Positions 25,871 to 35,893 of a stretch of 64,000 bases of DNA are shown in pieces (positions within the stretch are counted from its first letter, which is position 1; each line of letters starts with the position of its first letter). Source of the DNA: Ignavibacteriales bacterium (lineage in GTDB: Bacteria; Bacteroidota; Ignavibacteria; Ignavibacteriales; Melioribacteraceae); assembly GCA_021740915.1 (NCBI GenBank), contig JAIOYW010000003.1, positions 1 to 64,000 of the forward strand. The letters are read 5' to 3'. The position numbers and the translations under genes were made by a program. The notes beneath the pieces were generated by a model. That model searched no databases, was not told the origin of the DNA, and saw only the letters and a list, made by a program, of their open reading frames with translations.

Positions 25871-28800
25871 ATGCTGAATAAAATAGTGGAATTCAGTCTC
25901 CGGCAAAAATATATTGCTCTGGCGCTTGTTATTCTTATGGCTTTTGCAGGTTACTCTGCTTTGACCCACATACCTATCAATTCACTTCCCGATGTAACTC
26001 CGGTGCAGGTTTTGGTAATTACAAAAGCCGGGCGTTATTCTCCTTATGATGTGGAAAAACTTGTTAGTTACCCGATTGAAACGACCATGAACGGACTTCC
26101 GGAAGTAAAAGAGGTCAGGTCAATATCTCAGTTCGGATTGTCTGCGGTTACAGTTGAATTTAGTGAAAATACAGATATCTATTTTGCGCGACAGATAGTC
26201 AGCCAGAGGATTCAGTCAATCGCTGATGAATTGCCTGAAGGTGTTTCAGCGCCCCAACTTGGCCCGATATCTACGGCATTAGGGGAAATATTTCAATATG
26301 TGGTTAACGGTCCTAATTATTCTCTCACAGAATTAAGAACTATGCAGGACTGGCTGATCGCACCTCAGTTAAAAACCGTCAGGGGGGTTACAGAGATCAA
26401 TAGTTTTGGGGGATTTGTCCGCCAATATGATGTGATCGTGCATCCAGGAAAAATGCGCTCATTCAATCTGAGTCTGAAACAAGTTATAGAAGCAATTTCA
26501 ATGAATAACAGTGTTTCGGGCGGTAATTATCTTGAGCATAACCGTGAACAATATATTATCCGCGGATTCGGTCAGATCAGGAATGAACTTGATATTTCCA
26601 ATATTATTGTTAAAAACATAAATAACAGACCTGTATATATTCGTGACATTGCCCGGGTGAGCATAGGGAAACAATTGAGGCAGGGAGCTGTTACCAAAGA
26701 TGGTGAAGGTGAAGTTGTTACGGGTATTGTTATGATGCTCCGTGGCGGAAATGGAAAAGAAGTAATCTCTGAGATTGAGGATAAACTTGTACAGGTAAAT
26801 AAAAGCCTTCCTGAGGGTGTGAAAGTTGAAAAGTTTTATGATCAGTCGGAGCTTATTGACCGAACAACCGATACAATAAAAACAAATTTACTTGAGGGCG
26901 GTTTTTTTGTTGTGGCAGTGCTGCTGCTTTTACTCGGAGAAATTAAAGGAGCATTTGTTGTCGCTTCTGTAATTCCTTTTTCAATGCTGTTTGCATTTAT
27001 CGGGATGAAAGAATTTGGTCTGGCGGCAAATCTGATGAGTCTTGGCGCCATCGACTTCGGAATGGTCGTTGATGGATCAGTCGTTATGGTCGAAAACATA
27101 GTGCATCAATTACATCATGATAAAGAGAAGAGTAAAGCAGTGATCATGAACAGTGCCGCAACAGAAGTTGCACGACCGATATTTTTCGGAGTTCTGATTA
27201 TCCTTATGGTCTATGTCCCGATTATGTCATTTGAAGGAATGGAAGGAATTCTTTTCAAACCAATGGCAATCACAGTGGTTACGGCAGTTTTCGGATCGCT
27301 TATTCTCGCTCTTGTATATATTCCGGCTATTTCGGCAATTGTGTTCAGGAACGGTGTAAAAGTCAGAAAGACCCACCTTATCGAATGGCTTAGACCTGCT
27401 TATCTTAGATTTTTACAAAATTATCTCGAAAAAAGACTGGCTGTGATCGGTGTTGCACTTTTAGTCTTTTTCGCCAGTATTTTTTTCATGCTCGATCTTG
27501 GCACAGAATTCTTACCAGAATTGGATGAGGGGTCAATATTGATTGAGCAGGTGAGGATGCCTTCCGTGACCCTGGAAGAGTCGATTGAAAATGCTAACTG
27601 GCTTGCAGGAATTCTTGTAAAAGAAATACCGGAGATAGAGACAGTTGTTCCTAAGACAGGAAGATCGGATCTCGCTAACGACTGGATGGGCGTTCATCAG
27701 ACAGATGTATGGGTTGTCCTTAAACCCTCCGATGAATGGCGCAGCGGGATTGATAAGGAAGATATAATAAGTATGATTGAACCTTATCTTACTACCGAAC
27801 CAGGGCTTGCTTATAATTTTACCCAGCCGATTGCAATGCGAGTCGATGAACTTACCAGCGGAGTAAAAAGTGATGTCGCAGTAAAAATTTATGGCGAAGA
27901 GTTGGAAACTTTAAATGATCTGGGGAAAAAGATTGGTGAATTAGCTGGGAAATTACCTGGTACAGATAATCTATTCCTGGAGCAGCCTATTGGTCAGCCT
28001 TACCTCACAATTGAAATAGATCGTAAAGAAGTCGCTGTGTTCGGCTTAAATGTTGACGATGTGCAGACGGTGATTGAAGCAGGAATTGGCGGACAAACAG
28101 CTTCGCAGGTCTATGAAGGGCAAAAAAGATTCGAAATCCAGGTAAGATTTCCAGAGGATATCAGAAACGATTTTGAGAAAATCATGGAAATGCCTGTTCA
28201 TCTGCCAAGCGGAGATTTTATTCCTCTAAAAAGGGTTGCAAGAATTGTTGCATCGGAAGGTGCGCGTGAGATTCAGCGGGATAATGGCTGGCGAAGAGTT
28301 ATTCTTGGAATGAATCTGGAAGGAATTGATATTGGTACTTATGTCTCTGAGTTAAAGAATGTAATTGATAAAAATATTAAAATTCCTGCAGGATACTTTC
28401 TGGAATATGGAGGAGCGTTCGAAAACCAGCAAAGGGCTATGCAGCATCTGCTTATTGTTGTTCCGATTTCACTATTCATAATTGTAGGCCTGATGTACAT
28501 AATGTTTGGCCAGATGAGGTATGCTCTTATGATTCTGCTGAATCTGCCCTTCGCGCTCTCAGGAGGAATTTTTATACTGTGGTTCAGAGATCTTTACTTA
28601 TCTGTTTCTGCAAGCATTGGTTTTGTGGCGCTCTTTGGTGTTGCTGTTCTGAATGGTATCGTTTTAATAGCTCATCTTAATGAATTAAGAAAAAGCGGTA
28701 CAGATCTGAAGGAGGCTGTTATTACCGGAGCTGCTAACAGGCTCAGACCAGTTCTTATGACTGCGTTGGTTGCGAGTCTCGGTTTTATTCCAATGGCTTT

Positions 28801-28954
28801 TAATACCGGTCCCGGTTCCGAAGTGCAGCGTCCATTAGCCTCAGTGGTTATCGGCGGGCTAATTACAGCAACACTTTTGACTTTATTGGTATTGCCTGTT
28901 ATTTATTACTGGTTGGAAAAAAAAGATGAAACCGAAGCTGACAAATCTTTATAA
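25871..28954 (+). CDS. Heavy-metal efflux RND pump (CusA/CzcA family)
   Basis: A 1027-residue inner-membrane pump with the classic start SLRQKYIALALVILMAFAGY and HIPINSLPDVTPVQV. Two copies of the porter/TM module are present. The TM4 motif GAIDFGMVVDGSVVMVENI (about 392-410) holds the acidic proton-relay residue of the heavy-metal (HME) branch. Length and motifs are normal for a complete pump. It exports monovalent or divalent metal ions through the adaptor and TolC partner encoded upstream; Cu/Ag versus Zn/Co/Cd cannot be decided by eye. No metal-binding CusF or metal sensor gene is adjacent. Confidence 0.92.
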   Translation: MLNKIVEFSLRQKYIALALVILMAFAGYSALTHIPINSLPDVTPVQVLVITKAGRYSPYDVEKLVSYPIETTMNGLPEVKEVRSISQFGLSAVTVEFSENTDIYFARQIVSQRIQSIADELPEGVSAPQLGPISTALGEIFQYVVNGPNYSLTELRTMQDWLIAPQLKTVRGVTEINSFGGFVRQYDVIVHPGKMRSFNLSLKQVIEAISMNNSVSGGNYLEHNREQYIIRGFGQIRNELDISNIIVKNINNRPVYIRDIARVSIGKQLRQGAVTKDGEGEVVTGIVMMLRGGNGKEVISEIEDKLVQVNKSLPEGVKVEKFYDQSELIDRTTDTIKTNLLEGGFFVVAVLLLLLGEIKGAFVVASVIPFSMLFAFIGMKEFGLAANLMSLGAIDFGMVVDGSVVMVENIVHQLHHDKEKSKAVIMNSAATEVARPIFFGVLIILMVYVPIMSFEGMEGILFKPMAITVVTAVFGSLILALVYIPAISAIVFRNGVKVRKTHLIEWLRPAYLRFLQNYLEKRLAVIGVALLVFFASIFFMLDLGTEFLPELDEGSILIEQVRMPSVTLEESIENANWLAGILVKEIPEIETVVPKTGRSDLANDWMGVHQTDVWVVLKPSDEWRSGIDKEDIISMIEPYLTTEPGLAYNFTQPIAMRVDELTSGVKSDVAVKIYGEELETLNDLGKKIGELAGKLPGTDNLFLEQPIGQPYLTIEIDRKEVAVFGLNVDDVQTVIEAGIGGQTASQVYEGQKRFEIQVRFPEDIRNDFEKIMEMPVHLPSGDFIPLKRVARIVASEGAREIQRDNGWRRVILGMNLEGIDIGTYVSELKNVIDKNIKIPAGYFLEYGGAFENQQRAMQHLLIVVPISLFIIVGLMYIMFGQMRYALMILLNLPFALSGGIFILWFRDLYLSVSASIGFVALFGVAVLNGIVLIAHLNELRKSGTDLKEAVITGAANRLRPVLMTALVASLGFIPMAFNTGPGSEVQRPLASVVIGGLITATLLTLLVLPVIYYWLEKKDETEADKSL

Positions 28955-30017
28955 GATTTTCACTGATGCTTTTGTTTATAAAGCCGGGGACAGGGATCTG
29001 CTTCCTGATTTCCTGAAAGGACTTGCCGTAATTTTTATGATTCAGGTACACATAGCTGAATTATTTCTTTACAATGGATTTGAATACACCTACGGCGGCA
29101 TGATCTCGTTATTTCTTGGCGGTCCTCCGGCAGCACCCCTATTTATGATGGTAATGGGCTTTTATGCCGGGAGATCAAAACGCCCGTCAGGATATTTTTT
29201 CAGACGAGGTTTATTGTTGATTGTAGGAGGAATTCTGCTAAACATTGCCCTCAATTTTCATCTATTGATAAAGATTTCATCCGGACAGATTTTGCTGGAT
29301 CCCTATTCGTATATCTTTGGCGCAGATATCCTCCCGCTTGCAGGATTCTCTCTAATCACAATTGGAGTTCTGCGCTATTTTCCCCGGGGCATCCGAATGT
29401 TAATTCCGTTTTTAATCCTTCCAGTATTCTATGCGGCGTCTGCTATTGAAAACACGAACTGTGTTGAAGGTGAAATTAGTACGTATTTATCAGCATTTTT
29501 TGCGGGCAAATGTTACTGGTCTTATTTCCCATACTTCCCATGGGTCATATATCCTTTAATGGGATTTTTTGTCGGACAGTTCCGTGGGAACCTTGATTTG
29601 TTCATGACCGGACAGAAATATTTCAAATTATTGCTTCTGCTGCTTACTTCATTTGTTCTAATTTATCTGTCACCCTCTGTCTGGTCAAAACTTGTCGAAC
29701 TGGATTCATATTATTACCATAGTCTCCTGCCGGGACTTTGGATCTTTTCATTTCTTTTTATCTTTATCGGTATTATCAATAAAATTCTAAATAAAATAAA
29801 ACCAGGAAAGACTGTTAAATTTATTAGCTGGTTAGGTCAGAATGTGACAATCGTATATGTTATCCAGTGGGTAATAATCGGAAACACAGCAACTGCTATT
29901 TTTCGTACTCAAAATGAAGGGGAAGGCGCTATTTCGTTCCTGATTATTTTACTCATAACAGTAGTGTTTACAGGAACCTACTTAGCACTAAAAAAAATTA
30001 AGTTGCTTTTTGCATAA
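28926..30017 (+). CDS. DUF1624 / HGSNAT-like membrane protein
   Basis: A 363-residue polytopic membrane protein. The first helix segment DFLKGLAVIFMIQVHIAELF and FLGGPPAAPLFMMVMGFYAG fit the heparan-glucosaminide N-acetyltransferase-like (DUF1624) acyltransferase superfamily, with the conserved His in IQVHIAE. About ten membrane segments. Its start overlaps the pump gene by 29 bases, so it is co-transcribed with the efflux operon, an uncommon pairing. Its job there, perhaps lipid or glycan acylation under metal stress, is only an inference. Confidence 0.65.
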   Translation: MKPKLTNLYKIFTDAFVYKAGDRDLLPDFLKGLAVIFMIQVHIAELFLYNGFEYTYGGMISLFLGGPPAAPLFMMVMGFYAGRSKRPSGYFFRRGLLLIVGGILLNIALNFHLLIKISSGQILLDPYSYIFGADILPLAGFSLITIGVLRYFPRGIRMLIPFLILPVFYAASAIENTNCVEGEISTYLSAFFAGKCYWSYFPYFPWVIYPLMGFFVGQFRGNLDLFMTGQKYFKLLLLLLTSFVLIYLSPSVWSKLVELDSYYYHSLLPGLWIFSFLFIFIGIINKILNKIKPGKTVKFISWLGQNVTIVYVIQWVIIGNTATAIFRTQNEGEGAISFLIILLITVVFTGTYLALKKIKLLFA

Positions 30018-30107
30018 AAAATGTAAATAATTTTTGGTCAAAGTATTTTGATTGTATAAAATCAATACTTTTAATATGATTGATGCTGGTAATCATGAGG
30101 AAAAAAA

Positions 30108-30764
30108 TTGACATTAAAAGAAAAGGAAAATATAAAAATATTGCTGCAGACTGATGATGCGCAATTACAACTTAATCTTAAAAATTTTCTTGAAAGAAAA
30201 GGCTGTGTGGTGTTTGAAGCTGGCAATAGAACAGAGGCAGTTAATCTGATAGAAGAAAGAAAGATAGATGTTGTGATCAGTGATCTCAGGGTTTCTTTGT
30301 GGGATGTTTTCGCACTTTTAAAATTAATTAAATCTGGTGACCACAGAACAGAATTGATTATTTTAACGGCTCTTGGCGGTGTGGATGATGCATCGAATCT
30401 GATAAAATCCGGCGCTTTTTATTACCTGACAAAACCAGTTAATTTAACTGAACTTCAACGTCTTCTTGAAATATTATTACAGAGAAAAGAATTAATAGCC
30501 GAAAACGTATACTTAAAAAAACTTATTGAATCGGCAAAAATTGACATTGCTTTCCTTCCAAAAACGAAATTACTCGAGCCTGAAAATTATACTGTTGGTT
30601 TCAGCGAGAAAACAAAAGAATATGAATTATTGCTTATTCATACCGCATTAGAGAAGACGAAAGGCAATAAAAGCGCGGCGGCAAGGTTACTTGGTATCAC
30701 TGAAAGACACCTGCGGTCAAGGCTTGAAAGACTTGGGAATCCTCAAAAATTAAAAATTGTTTGA
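30108..30764 (+). CDS. Response regulator with Fis-type HTH
   Basis: A 218-residue regulator. The receiver domain (1-120) has acidic pocket residues near D16-D17, phospho-acceptor Asp59 in VVISDLRV, switch Thr87 in LTALG and Lys109 in LTKP. Residues 176-210 are a Fis-type helix-turn-helix (ALEKTKGNKSAAARLLGITE). The sigma54 AAA+ domain of NtrC proteins is absent, as in the RegA/PrrA type. Start is TTG 30108 with GAGG upstream; no in-frame ATG fits. It lies 90 bases after the efflux operon and could be read through from it. No histidine kinase is adjacent. Confidence 0.82.
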   Translation: MTLKEKENIKILLQTDDAQLQLNLKNFLERKGCVVFEAGNRTEAVNLIEERKIDVVISDLRVSLWDVFALLKLIKSGDHRTELIILTALGGVDDASNLIKSGAFYYLTKPVNLTELQRLLEILLQRKELIAENVYLKKLIESAKIDIAFLPKTKLLEPENYTVGFSEKTKEYELLLIHTALEKTKGNKSAAARLLGITERHLRSRLERLGNPQKLKIV

Positions 30765-30791
30765 TTCCATTTTGGAAAAATATTATATTTG
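30760..30791 (+). promoter_or_regulatory. Bacteroidota-type promoter for tRNA-Lys
   Basis: TTTG (30760-30763), 20 bases, then TATATTTG (30784-30791), an exact match to the TTTG-N19-21-TANNTTTG consensus of the Bacteroidota primary sigma factor. The tRNA begins 16 bases downstream. Confidence 0.75.
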
Positions 30792-30807
30792 TAATCTAAC
30801 TTTTTTT

Positions 30808-30879
30808 GGGCGCGTAGCTCAGGGGTAGAGCATCTGCCTTTTAAGCAGAGGGTCGGTGGTTCGATCCCACCCGCGCTCA
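30808..30879 (+). tRNA. tRNA-Lys (anticodon TTT)
   Basis: A 72-nt cloverleaf. The acceptor stem GGGCGCG pairs with CGCGCTC (one G-T pair). The D arm is GCTCAGGGGTAGAGC, the anticodon stem CTGCC/GGCAG-like with loop CTTTTAA (anticodon TTT), and the T arm GGTGG TTCGATC CCACC. CCA is not encoded. Confidence 0.95.
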
Positions 30880-30883
30880 CAAG

Positions 30884-30917
30884 ATAAAGGCTGTCGGAAG
30901 ACAGCCTTTATTGTTTT
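30884..30917 (+). terminator. Intrinsic terminator after tRNA-Lys
   Basis: Twelve-bp perfect stem ATAAAGGCTGTC (30884-30895) / GACAGCCTTTAT (30900-30911) with a GGAA tetraloop, followed by TGTTTT. Confidence 0.85.
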
Positions 30918-31382
30918 AAATCGTATTAGAGTATGGTCATAAATAGGATGTTTTCGTTTATCGGAGGAAATAACGAGTGTCCTGAAATCTGGGTCTGCCC
31001 CCTGTGACCTGTATGGAATAGGTAGGCGGGAATCGTTTTAGCGATTGAATTTTAAGAAAAGTTGTTTCGGCTCTTTCTGGATTATATTTCTGCAAAATAA
31101 AATTACCAAATAGATCCATTTTAATTGCGATATATTTTTATCATACTTCTTCATTGTCAACTTTTTCTCATTCTTAGTCATCAAAATAGTCTTCGAGTTT
31201 ATAGTTACAGTTTTTCTCTTATAAAGGATACGGGTAGCAAATTCTTATAGATATCATCAAAACCGGTGAGCCAAATTTGCATAGTTTAACTTCAGATACG
31301 TTTATTTTGATTATACTCATGATAATCTTTTCAAAAGATTTTATTTTTGAGATTCATAACAATTGAACTTGAAAACCCCGTG
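30918..31382. other. Gene-free AT-rich spacer
   Basis: About 460 bases between the tRNA terminator and the polysaccharide locus. No open frame, hairpin or promoter that I can support is present. Confidence 0.6.
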
Positions 31383-32639
31383 ATGCTTAAATTATTTGTG
31401 TCGTCAATTTATTCTGACTTGCTGCAAAAATCCAATCTGATTTTATACGCCGGCTTTTTGAACGCGATGTTTTTATTGAATTCCATTTCAAACTATTCGA
31501 TTTTAATCATTTCTCTCGATATTCTATTGGCAGGATTGTCAATACTATTTTTAGGAAACCGAAAAAACAGAGATGGTTTAACAGACTATTTGAGTTTACT
31601 GAAAAAGAATAGCCACAAATTGTTAATATTGATGATTTTCCTTGTTGTTATTCCGGCAGCTACCCTGTTATATTCAGCTAATCCGTTGTATGGTTTTCAA
31701 AAAGTCGCACATTTATTGGTCTCATTTTTTCCAATGCTATTCTTTTCAGGATACGGTTTTTTAAATTTTTCTCATAAAACACTTATCTCAGTAATTAAGA
31801 TCAGTATTTCTTTTGGTATGCTGTTTTCGATTTTGGCAATAATTACTACACCGTTTGATCCCGGCTCTATCTATAGTTTTAGTTTCAACAGGTGGAGTCA
31901 TGTAATATCCGGCAGATATTTTACTGTGTTATTAGTGCTTGCGATATGGTACATATTACACTCCGATAACAACTCTCGTTCGAATATTTTCTATGCGGCA
32001 TTTATTGTTTTGGGTGGATATGTTCTTTATCAAACAACATTCAGAGCCGGCATTGTCTGGGTTTCCCTTTTTGTACCTATTATCTCAGTTTATCACCTTT
32101 CCACACAAAAAGCACGCCGGACTCAAATATTGAGATTAATTATTCCTCTCTTAGTTCTGATTGCTGTCATAATTGTTTTCCCGATAAATAGTGATGTGAA
32201 AATGAACAGACTGGACGCCCTTGCCAGGCTCGAAGATTTCAATAATATCAGGGAGCATTCTATCGAAACCAGATTAATGGGATATGAATCAGCATTATCA
32301 ATGCTATCTGAGAATCTTTTTTCAGGCGTTGGGTTTGGAGGATTTAAGTCTTATTACTCAAATGAAGTTAATGAGACAATCTCTTACCCGCATAATCTCT
32401 TTCTGGAGATCTTCGCTAAATTAGGTGTGATCTACGGACTGATTTTTTGCTGTTTTATGTTTTTAACTGGTGTTAAACTAATCAAGTTCAAAGAAGCGGG
32501 TCCGCTACTATTGTTTCTGACTCTATTATGGCTTTCGCAATTGTCAAAGAATATATCATCTAATGCTGCTTTGTATGTACTGATATTCTGGACTTTTATT
32601 AAAATGAAAAACCCTGTATTTCTTAAAAACAGGGCATGA
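31383..32639 (+). CDS. O-antigen polymerase/ligase-family membrane protein
   Basis: A 418-residue polytopic protein with about ten hydrophobic segments. A large loop before the last segments carries ETRLMGYESALSMLSENLFSGVGFG and SYPHNLFLEIFAKLGVIYG; the His of YPHN and upstream Arg residues are the signature of the Wzy/WaaL superfamily. It joins repeat units or ligates glycan to lipid. Start ATG 31383 is preferred to TTG 31347, but ribosome sites are weak at both. It is convergent with the sugar transferase gene 30 bases downstream. Confidence 0.8.
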   Translation: MLKLFVSSIYSDLLQKSNLILYAGFLNAMFLLNSISNYSILIISLDILLAGLSILFLGNRKNRDGLTDYLSLLKKNSHKLLILMIFLVVIPAATLLYSANPLYGFQKVAHLLVSFFPMLFFSGYGFLNFSHKTLISVIKISISFGMLFSILAIITTPFDPGSIYSFSFNRWSHVISGRYFTVLLVLAIWYILHSDNNSRSNIFYAAFIVLGGYVLYQTTFRAGIVWVSLFVPIISVYHLSTQKARRTQILRLIIPLLVLIAVIIVFPINSDVKMNRLDALARLEDFNNIREHSIETRLMGYESALSMLSENLFSGVGFGGFKSYYSNEVNETISYPHNLFLEIFAKLGVIYGLIFCCFMFLTGVKLIKFKEAGPLLLFLTLLWLSQLSKNISSNAALYVLIFWTFIKMKNPVFLKNRA

Positions 32640-32668
32640 ATTTATGAAAAATCACAAATGAGGTCTAA

Positions 32669-33766
32669 CTAACCACTTCTGGCTTTTTTAACAATTATAT
32701 TGTAAAAAGCCTTGAAAAAGTAAATAATATCAGTTCTGATCGGGTGTTTCTCATACGAGTCTAAATAGCGTTCTTCTGAACGCATTATTTCCTCAAGGCT
32801 CTTTGGCATATCCACGTAAAATGGGGGCACCAGTCCGGGTTTATGCTTAAATCTTCTTTCTTTTAATTCGGGCTCGTAAAGGCTTAAGTATTGGCGACTG
32901 AGTGGGCGAACACCGACCAGTTTTAATTCTCCCCTAAACATATTAATGAACATTGGAAATTCGTCAATCCAGAATTTCCGCATCCATTTACCCCATGTTG
33001 TAATTCTGAAATCATCATTAAATTTTCCGCCGTCTTTCAGATGATATTTTTTGAACATAAATTCCTGAAGATACTCCGAATATGGATGCATTGTACGGAA
33101 TTTATAAACTCCGATGATTTTACCGTGCTGTCCGTATCTTCTCATTTTAAAAAATGGGCCATAAGATGGATTCTGATCGAAAGCAGGATCTTTAATTTTT
33201 TTTACGACAAAATAGAGGAGGTTATTTATCTCGGTCTCTTCAACTATTTCAAAACCGCAGGAAACGAGTCGACCGAGAATTTCAGCACGTGAAAGAACAC
33301 GGTTTCTACCTTGTGTCAGGAAAAAGTAAAGTTTTCTTGTAATGTTAAATTTGGGAAAAGCTCTTTTTACCAGAAAATCAAGAAAATAATGTGGATATGA
33401 AATAATCTTTGGAAATTTGGAATAAATTCTTTTTCTGCGTTCCATCAAAGTTTCTGCACGTCCAATGAAAATCCCTTCCTTGGGAAGTTTTTGATTAACA
33501 GATTCAAAGAATTTATTTAAGAAGCGAATATTATTGACTCTGCGGATATTGACGATGTTGACAATCCCTGAAGAACTAAGGCTTTCTATATTAAAACGAC
33601 TGGTGGTTTGAAGTAATTTGGTGAATTCAGATTCCAAACTGACATAGTCTGAGATAAAGTCAACAGCATCCCTGCCGATTATTGTTTCAAGTCTTTCTCT
33701 CTGAGAATCCAAATAATTGAGACTCGAAAAATTTCTTACAGCATCCATCTCCAAAACACTTTCCAT
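32669..33766 (-). CDS. Initiating sugar transferase with methyltransferase-like N-terminus
   Basis: A 365-residue protein. Residues about 205-365 form the catalytic domain of bacterial sugar-phosphate transferases (WbaP/WcaJ/PglC class): GVYKFRTMHP, WIDEFPMFINMFRGELKLVG, VRPLSRQY and KPGLVPPFYVD. These enzymes move sugar-1-phosphate to undecaprenyl phosphate and start repeat-unit assembly. The usual four-helix membrane N-terminus is absent. Instead residues 60-195 (GIVNIVNIRRVNNIRFLNKF, ILGRLVSCGFEIVEE) resemble the later half of a SAM-methyltransferase fold. Single gene, divergent from none, facing the polymerase. Confidence 0.82.
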   Translation of the reverse strand: MESVLEMDAVRNFSSLNYLDSQRERLETIIGRDAVDFISDYVSLESEFTKLLQTTSRFNIESLSSSGIVNIVNIRRVNNIRFLNKFFESVNQKLPKEGIFIGRAETLMERRKRIYSKFPKIISYPHYFLDFLVKRAFPKFNITRKLYFFLTQGRNRVLSRAEILGRLVSCGFEIVEETEINNLLYFVVKKIKDPAFDQNPSYGPFFKMRRYGQHGKIIGVYKFRTMHPYSEYLQEFMFKKYHLKDGGKFNDDFRITTWGKWMRKFWIDEFPMFINMFRGELKLVGVRPLSRQYLSLYEPELKERRFKHKPGLVPPFYVDMPKSLEEIMRSEERYLDSYEKHPIRTDIIYFFKAFYNIIVKKARSG

Positions 33767-33928
33767 TTCTTACAGACTAAGATTATATAAATTACGCCAA
33801 TATCAAAGTAAATCCGGTATTCAAAAATAACAAATGTTAATTAATAATTTGTGATTTAAAATACCCTTGTTATAATTAGCGCTTTCTGTTGCAATCAGCT
33901 ACCAGAATTTTTGAGATAAGATAATAAA

Positions 33929-35614
33929 TCAGATTCCGTAACTAAGCATTAGTGCAAAACCGAATTTTTTGCCAATTAAATACTCAGGGGCTAATTCACG
34001 GGTATTGTCGGTGATTTCAGAGTATTCAAGATATCCCTTGAATTTCAGTTCATGATAAGGTTCGTACTCAGTTTGCAAACCGATTCGTTTATCACGGCGA
34101 AGTAAGCGATCGAGAAAAGAAACCTCATTGGTATTAATCAACGAATATGCAAAGGCGATATCCTGCGGTGCAGCTTTGCGTGTGGATTCGAAAAACAAAA
34201 AGTGTCTAAGTCCTCTGAGAAAGCTGTAGTTAATCTGTAACCTGAAGATGTCTGCATTCTGGCCTATCCAATGTCCCAACTGATATCCGAGATGCTTATA
34301 AGATGCAAGATCATTGATGTTTTCGTAAATCCATGGATTAATCCTTGTATATTCCATACTGATATCAAGAAAATTTGCGAACAAATTATATTTTTTCAAA
34401 CCCACCGAAAATGCTAACCATTGCGTATCAAGTTCTCCTTTAAGCAAGTCCCTGAAATTAATAACATCGATAAAACCTGAACCAAACAACTTAAAATTAT
34501 CGAATGGTTGAAATTTGAAATCGGAGAATACCATGCCGTTGCCATTATCTCCCTGGATTCTTCCTGTGTTATGATCGAGCGCTTTATAATACATAAAAGG
34601 TATCATTGTCTCGATTCTGAAATTCGGCCCATAAACAAACGCATTGCCAACTGAAAAATCCAGATAATCTGTTAATGAAAAACTGGCCAGATTTGCGACA
34701 ATATATTTATCCTTATAAGGGATTATAATTTCCGGATCCAAACTCTCAGGATGACTGATAAATACAGATGAAGAATCCAATATTAGTGAGTTTAACCAAC
34801 CCTGAAAATAATAAAACCGAAACCAGTCAACAGGTTTTGCATAGAATCTTACCTGTGCAAAAGAGGGCGCTTTATCAGAAAGAATAATTTGTCCGAACTG
34901 AGCATTGCCCCATGTCTGATAATCCTTTATGATGGAAATATAGCCCCAATCCCAGCTAACTGTCGCGCTGCCTTTCAGATCACTGTACTCGAAAGTATTT
35001 CCGGTCCGATTGTTAATATAAGCGCCGGTTTCAGGTGAAAAAGACTTTTTACTATCAGTATGATCTCCGCCTTCACCAAAATCCACATATTCAAAAGAAG
35101 CACCGAACCAATCGGAACCATAACCCCACATCTGAAATCCAGGCCACCGAATGTATGATTCGCCACCGGCAACATTTTTTATCCCATATCCAAAAACGGG
35201 CTTTACTCTGAGTTTGAAATTATCATCCGTGTAGCGGTAAAGCCAATATCTTTCATCCTTAAGTTTCGCTTCTCTCCATATAGCATTAGATTCGAAATAA
35301 CTTCCTCTGATTGATTTCCCCAACTCGAGTGCAAATTCTCGATAATAGAAATCTAATTCCTCAAGTTCCAGTTTATTTAATTTTGCTCTGTTTAAGGCAG
35401 TTTCCCTCAGAAGTTCGGCAATTGCTATCCTCGAGAGAGGTTTTACTTCTGAATTGAAATCAATAATTTCTCTGGAGTCAAGTCTCTCAAGAAATTGATA
35501 AACTGAGTGTTCATGTGGTGTAAATACTACTTGTGCTTTATCTATTCTTACAGAAAAAATCAATAAAGTAAACAAAAATAAGCTCGCTATCAGGCGTATT
35601 TTGGGGGGATTCAT
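33929..35614 (-). CDS. Outer-membrane Wzi-like capsule assembly protein
   Basis: A 561-residue exported protein (signal ends RIDKAQ, about residue 28). A helical N-terminal part (YQFLERLDSREIIDFNSEVKPLSR) is followed by a long beta-rich barrel with many aromatic girdle residues and a C-terminal strand ending MLSYGI. The layout agrees with Wzi-type capsule-attachment proteins, which hold group 1 capsule at the surface. Assignment rests on architecture and on its place at the head of a polysaccharide locus. Transcribed divergently from the Wbp-like genes. Confidence 0.6.
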   Translation of the reverse strand: MNPPKIRLIASLFLFTLLIFSVRIDKAQVVFTPHEHSVYQFLERLDSREIIDFNSEVKPLSRIAIAELLRETALNRAKLNKLELEELDFYYREFALELGKSIRGSYFESNAIWREAKLKDERYWLYRYTDDNFKLRVKPVFGYGIKNVAGGESYIRWPGFQMWGYGSDWFGASFEYVDFGEGGDHTDSKKSFSPETGAYINNRTGNTFEYSDLKGSATVSWDWGYISIIKDYQTWGNAQFGQIILSDKAPSFAQVRFYAKPVDWFRFYYFQGWLNSLILDSSSVFISHPESLDPEIIIPYKDKYIVANLASFSLTDYLDFSVGNAFVYGPNFRIETMIPFMYYKALDHNTGRIQGDNGNGMVFSDFKFQPFDNFKLFGSGFIDVINFRDLLKGELDTQWLAFSVGLKKYNLFANFLDISMEYTRINPWIYENINDLASYKHLGYQLGHWIGQNADIFRLQINYSFLRGLRHFLFFESTRKAAPQDIAFAYSLINTNEVSFLDRLLRRDKRIGLQTEYEPYHELKFKGYLEYSEITDNTRELAPEYLIGKKFGFALMLSYGI

Positions 35615-35765
35615 TTTCTACTCAAGAGTTTGTTGTGTTGACATACTTTCTGTGTTTCAAGTCATCAAAATAAGAATTTATCATAAGTTAATTTGAGGAA
35701 ATGATCGAAAAACATATATTATGGGTCTATATTTTTAATTATTTCTTTCAAAAAAAACAATAAGC

Positions 35766-35782
35766 CCCTGTGACTTACAGGG
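35766..35782. other. Small hairpin in divergent leader region
   Basis: CCCTGT (35766-35771) and ACAGGG (35777-35782) form a 6-bp stem with a GACTT loop in the 279-bp spacer between the Wzi-like gene and the sugar-biosynthesis genes. It is followed by CGGAGCTAT and about 110 bases of leader. A role in leader control of the locus is possible but unproven. Confidence 0.4.
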
Positions 35783-35893
35783 CGGAGCTATATCTAATTT
35801 GTATCTCCGCATTGACTTACCTATCAGAGCTACTTTTCTGAAATCAACATTTTAATTAGTCTGAAATTCCGATGTATAATTTAAAGGGATACT

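Noticed and set aside
35766-35790. RfaH/ops-type antitermination element before the polysaccharide genes
   Set aside because: GGCGGAGCTAT only loosely resembles the ops consensus, and no RfaH, NusG-like or UpxY-like gene was seen in the window.
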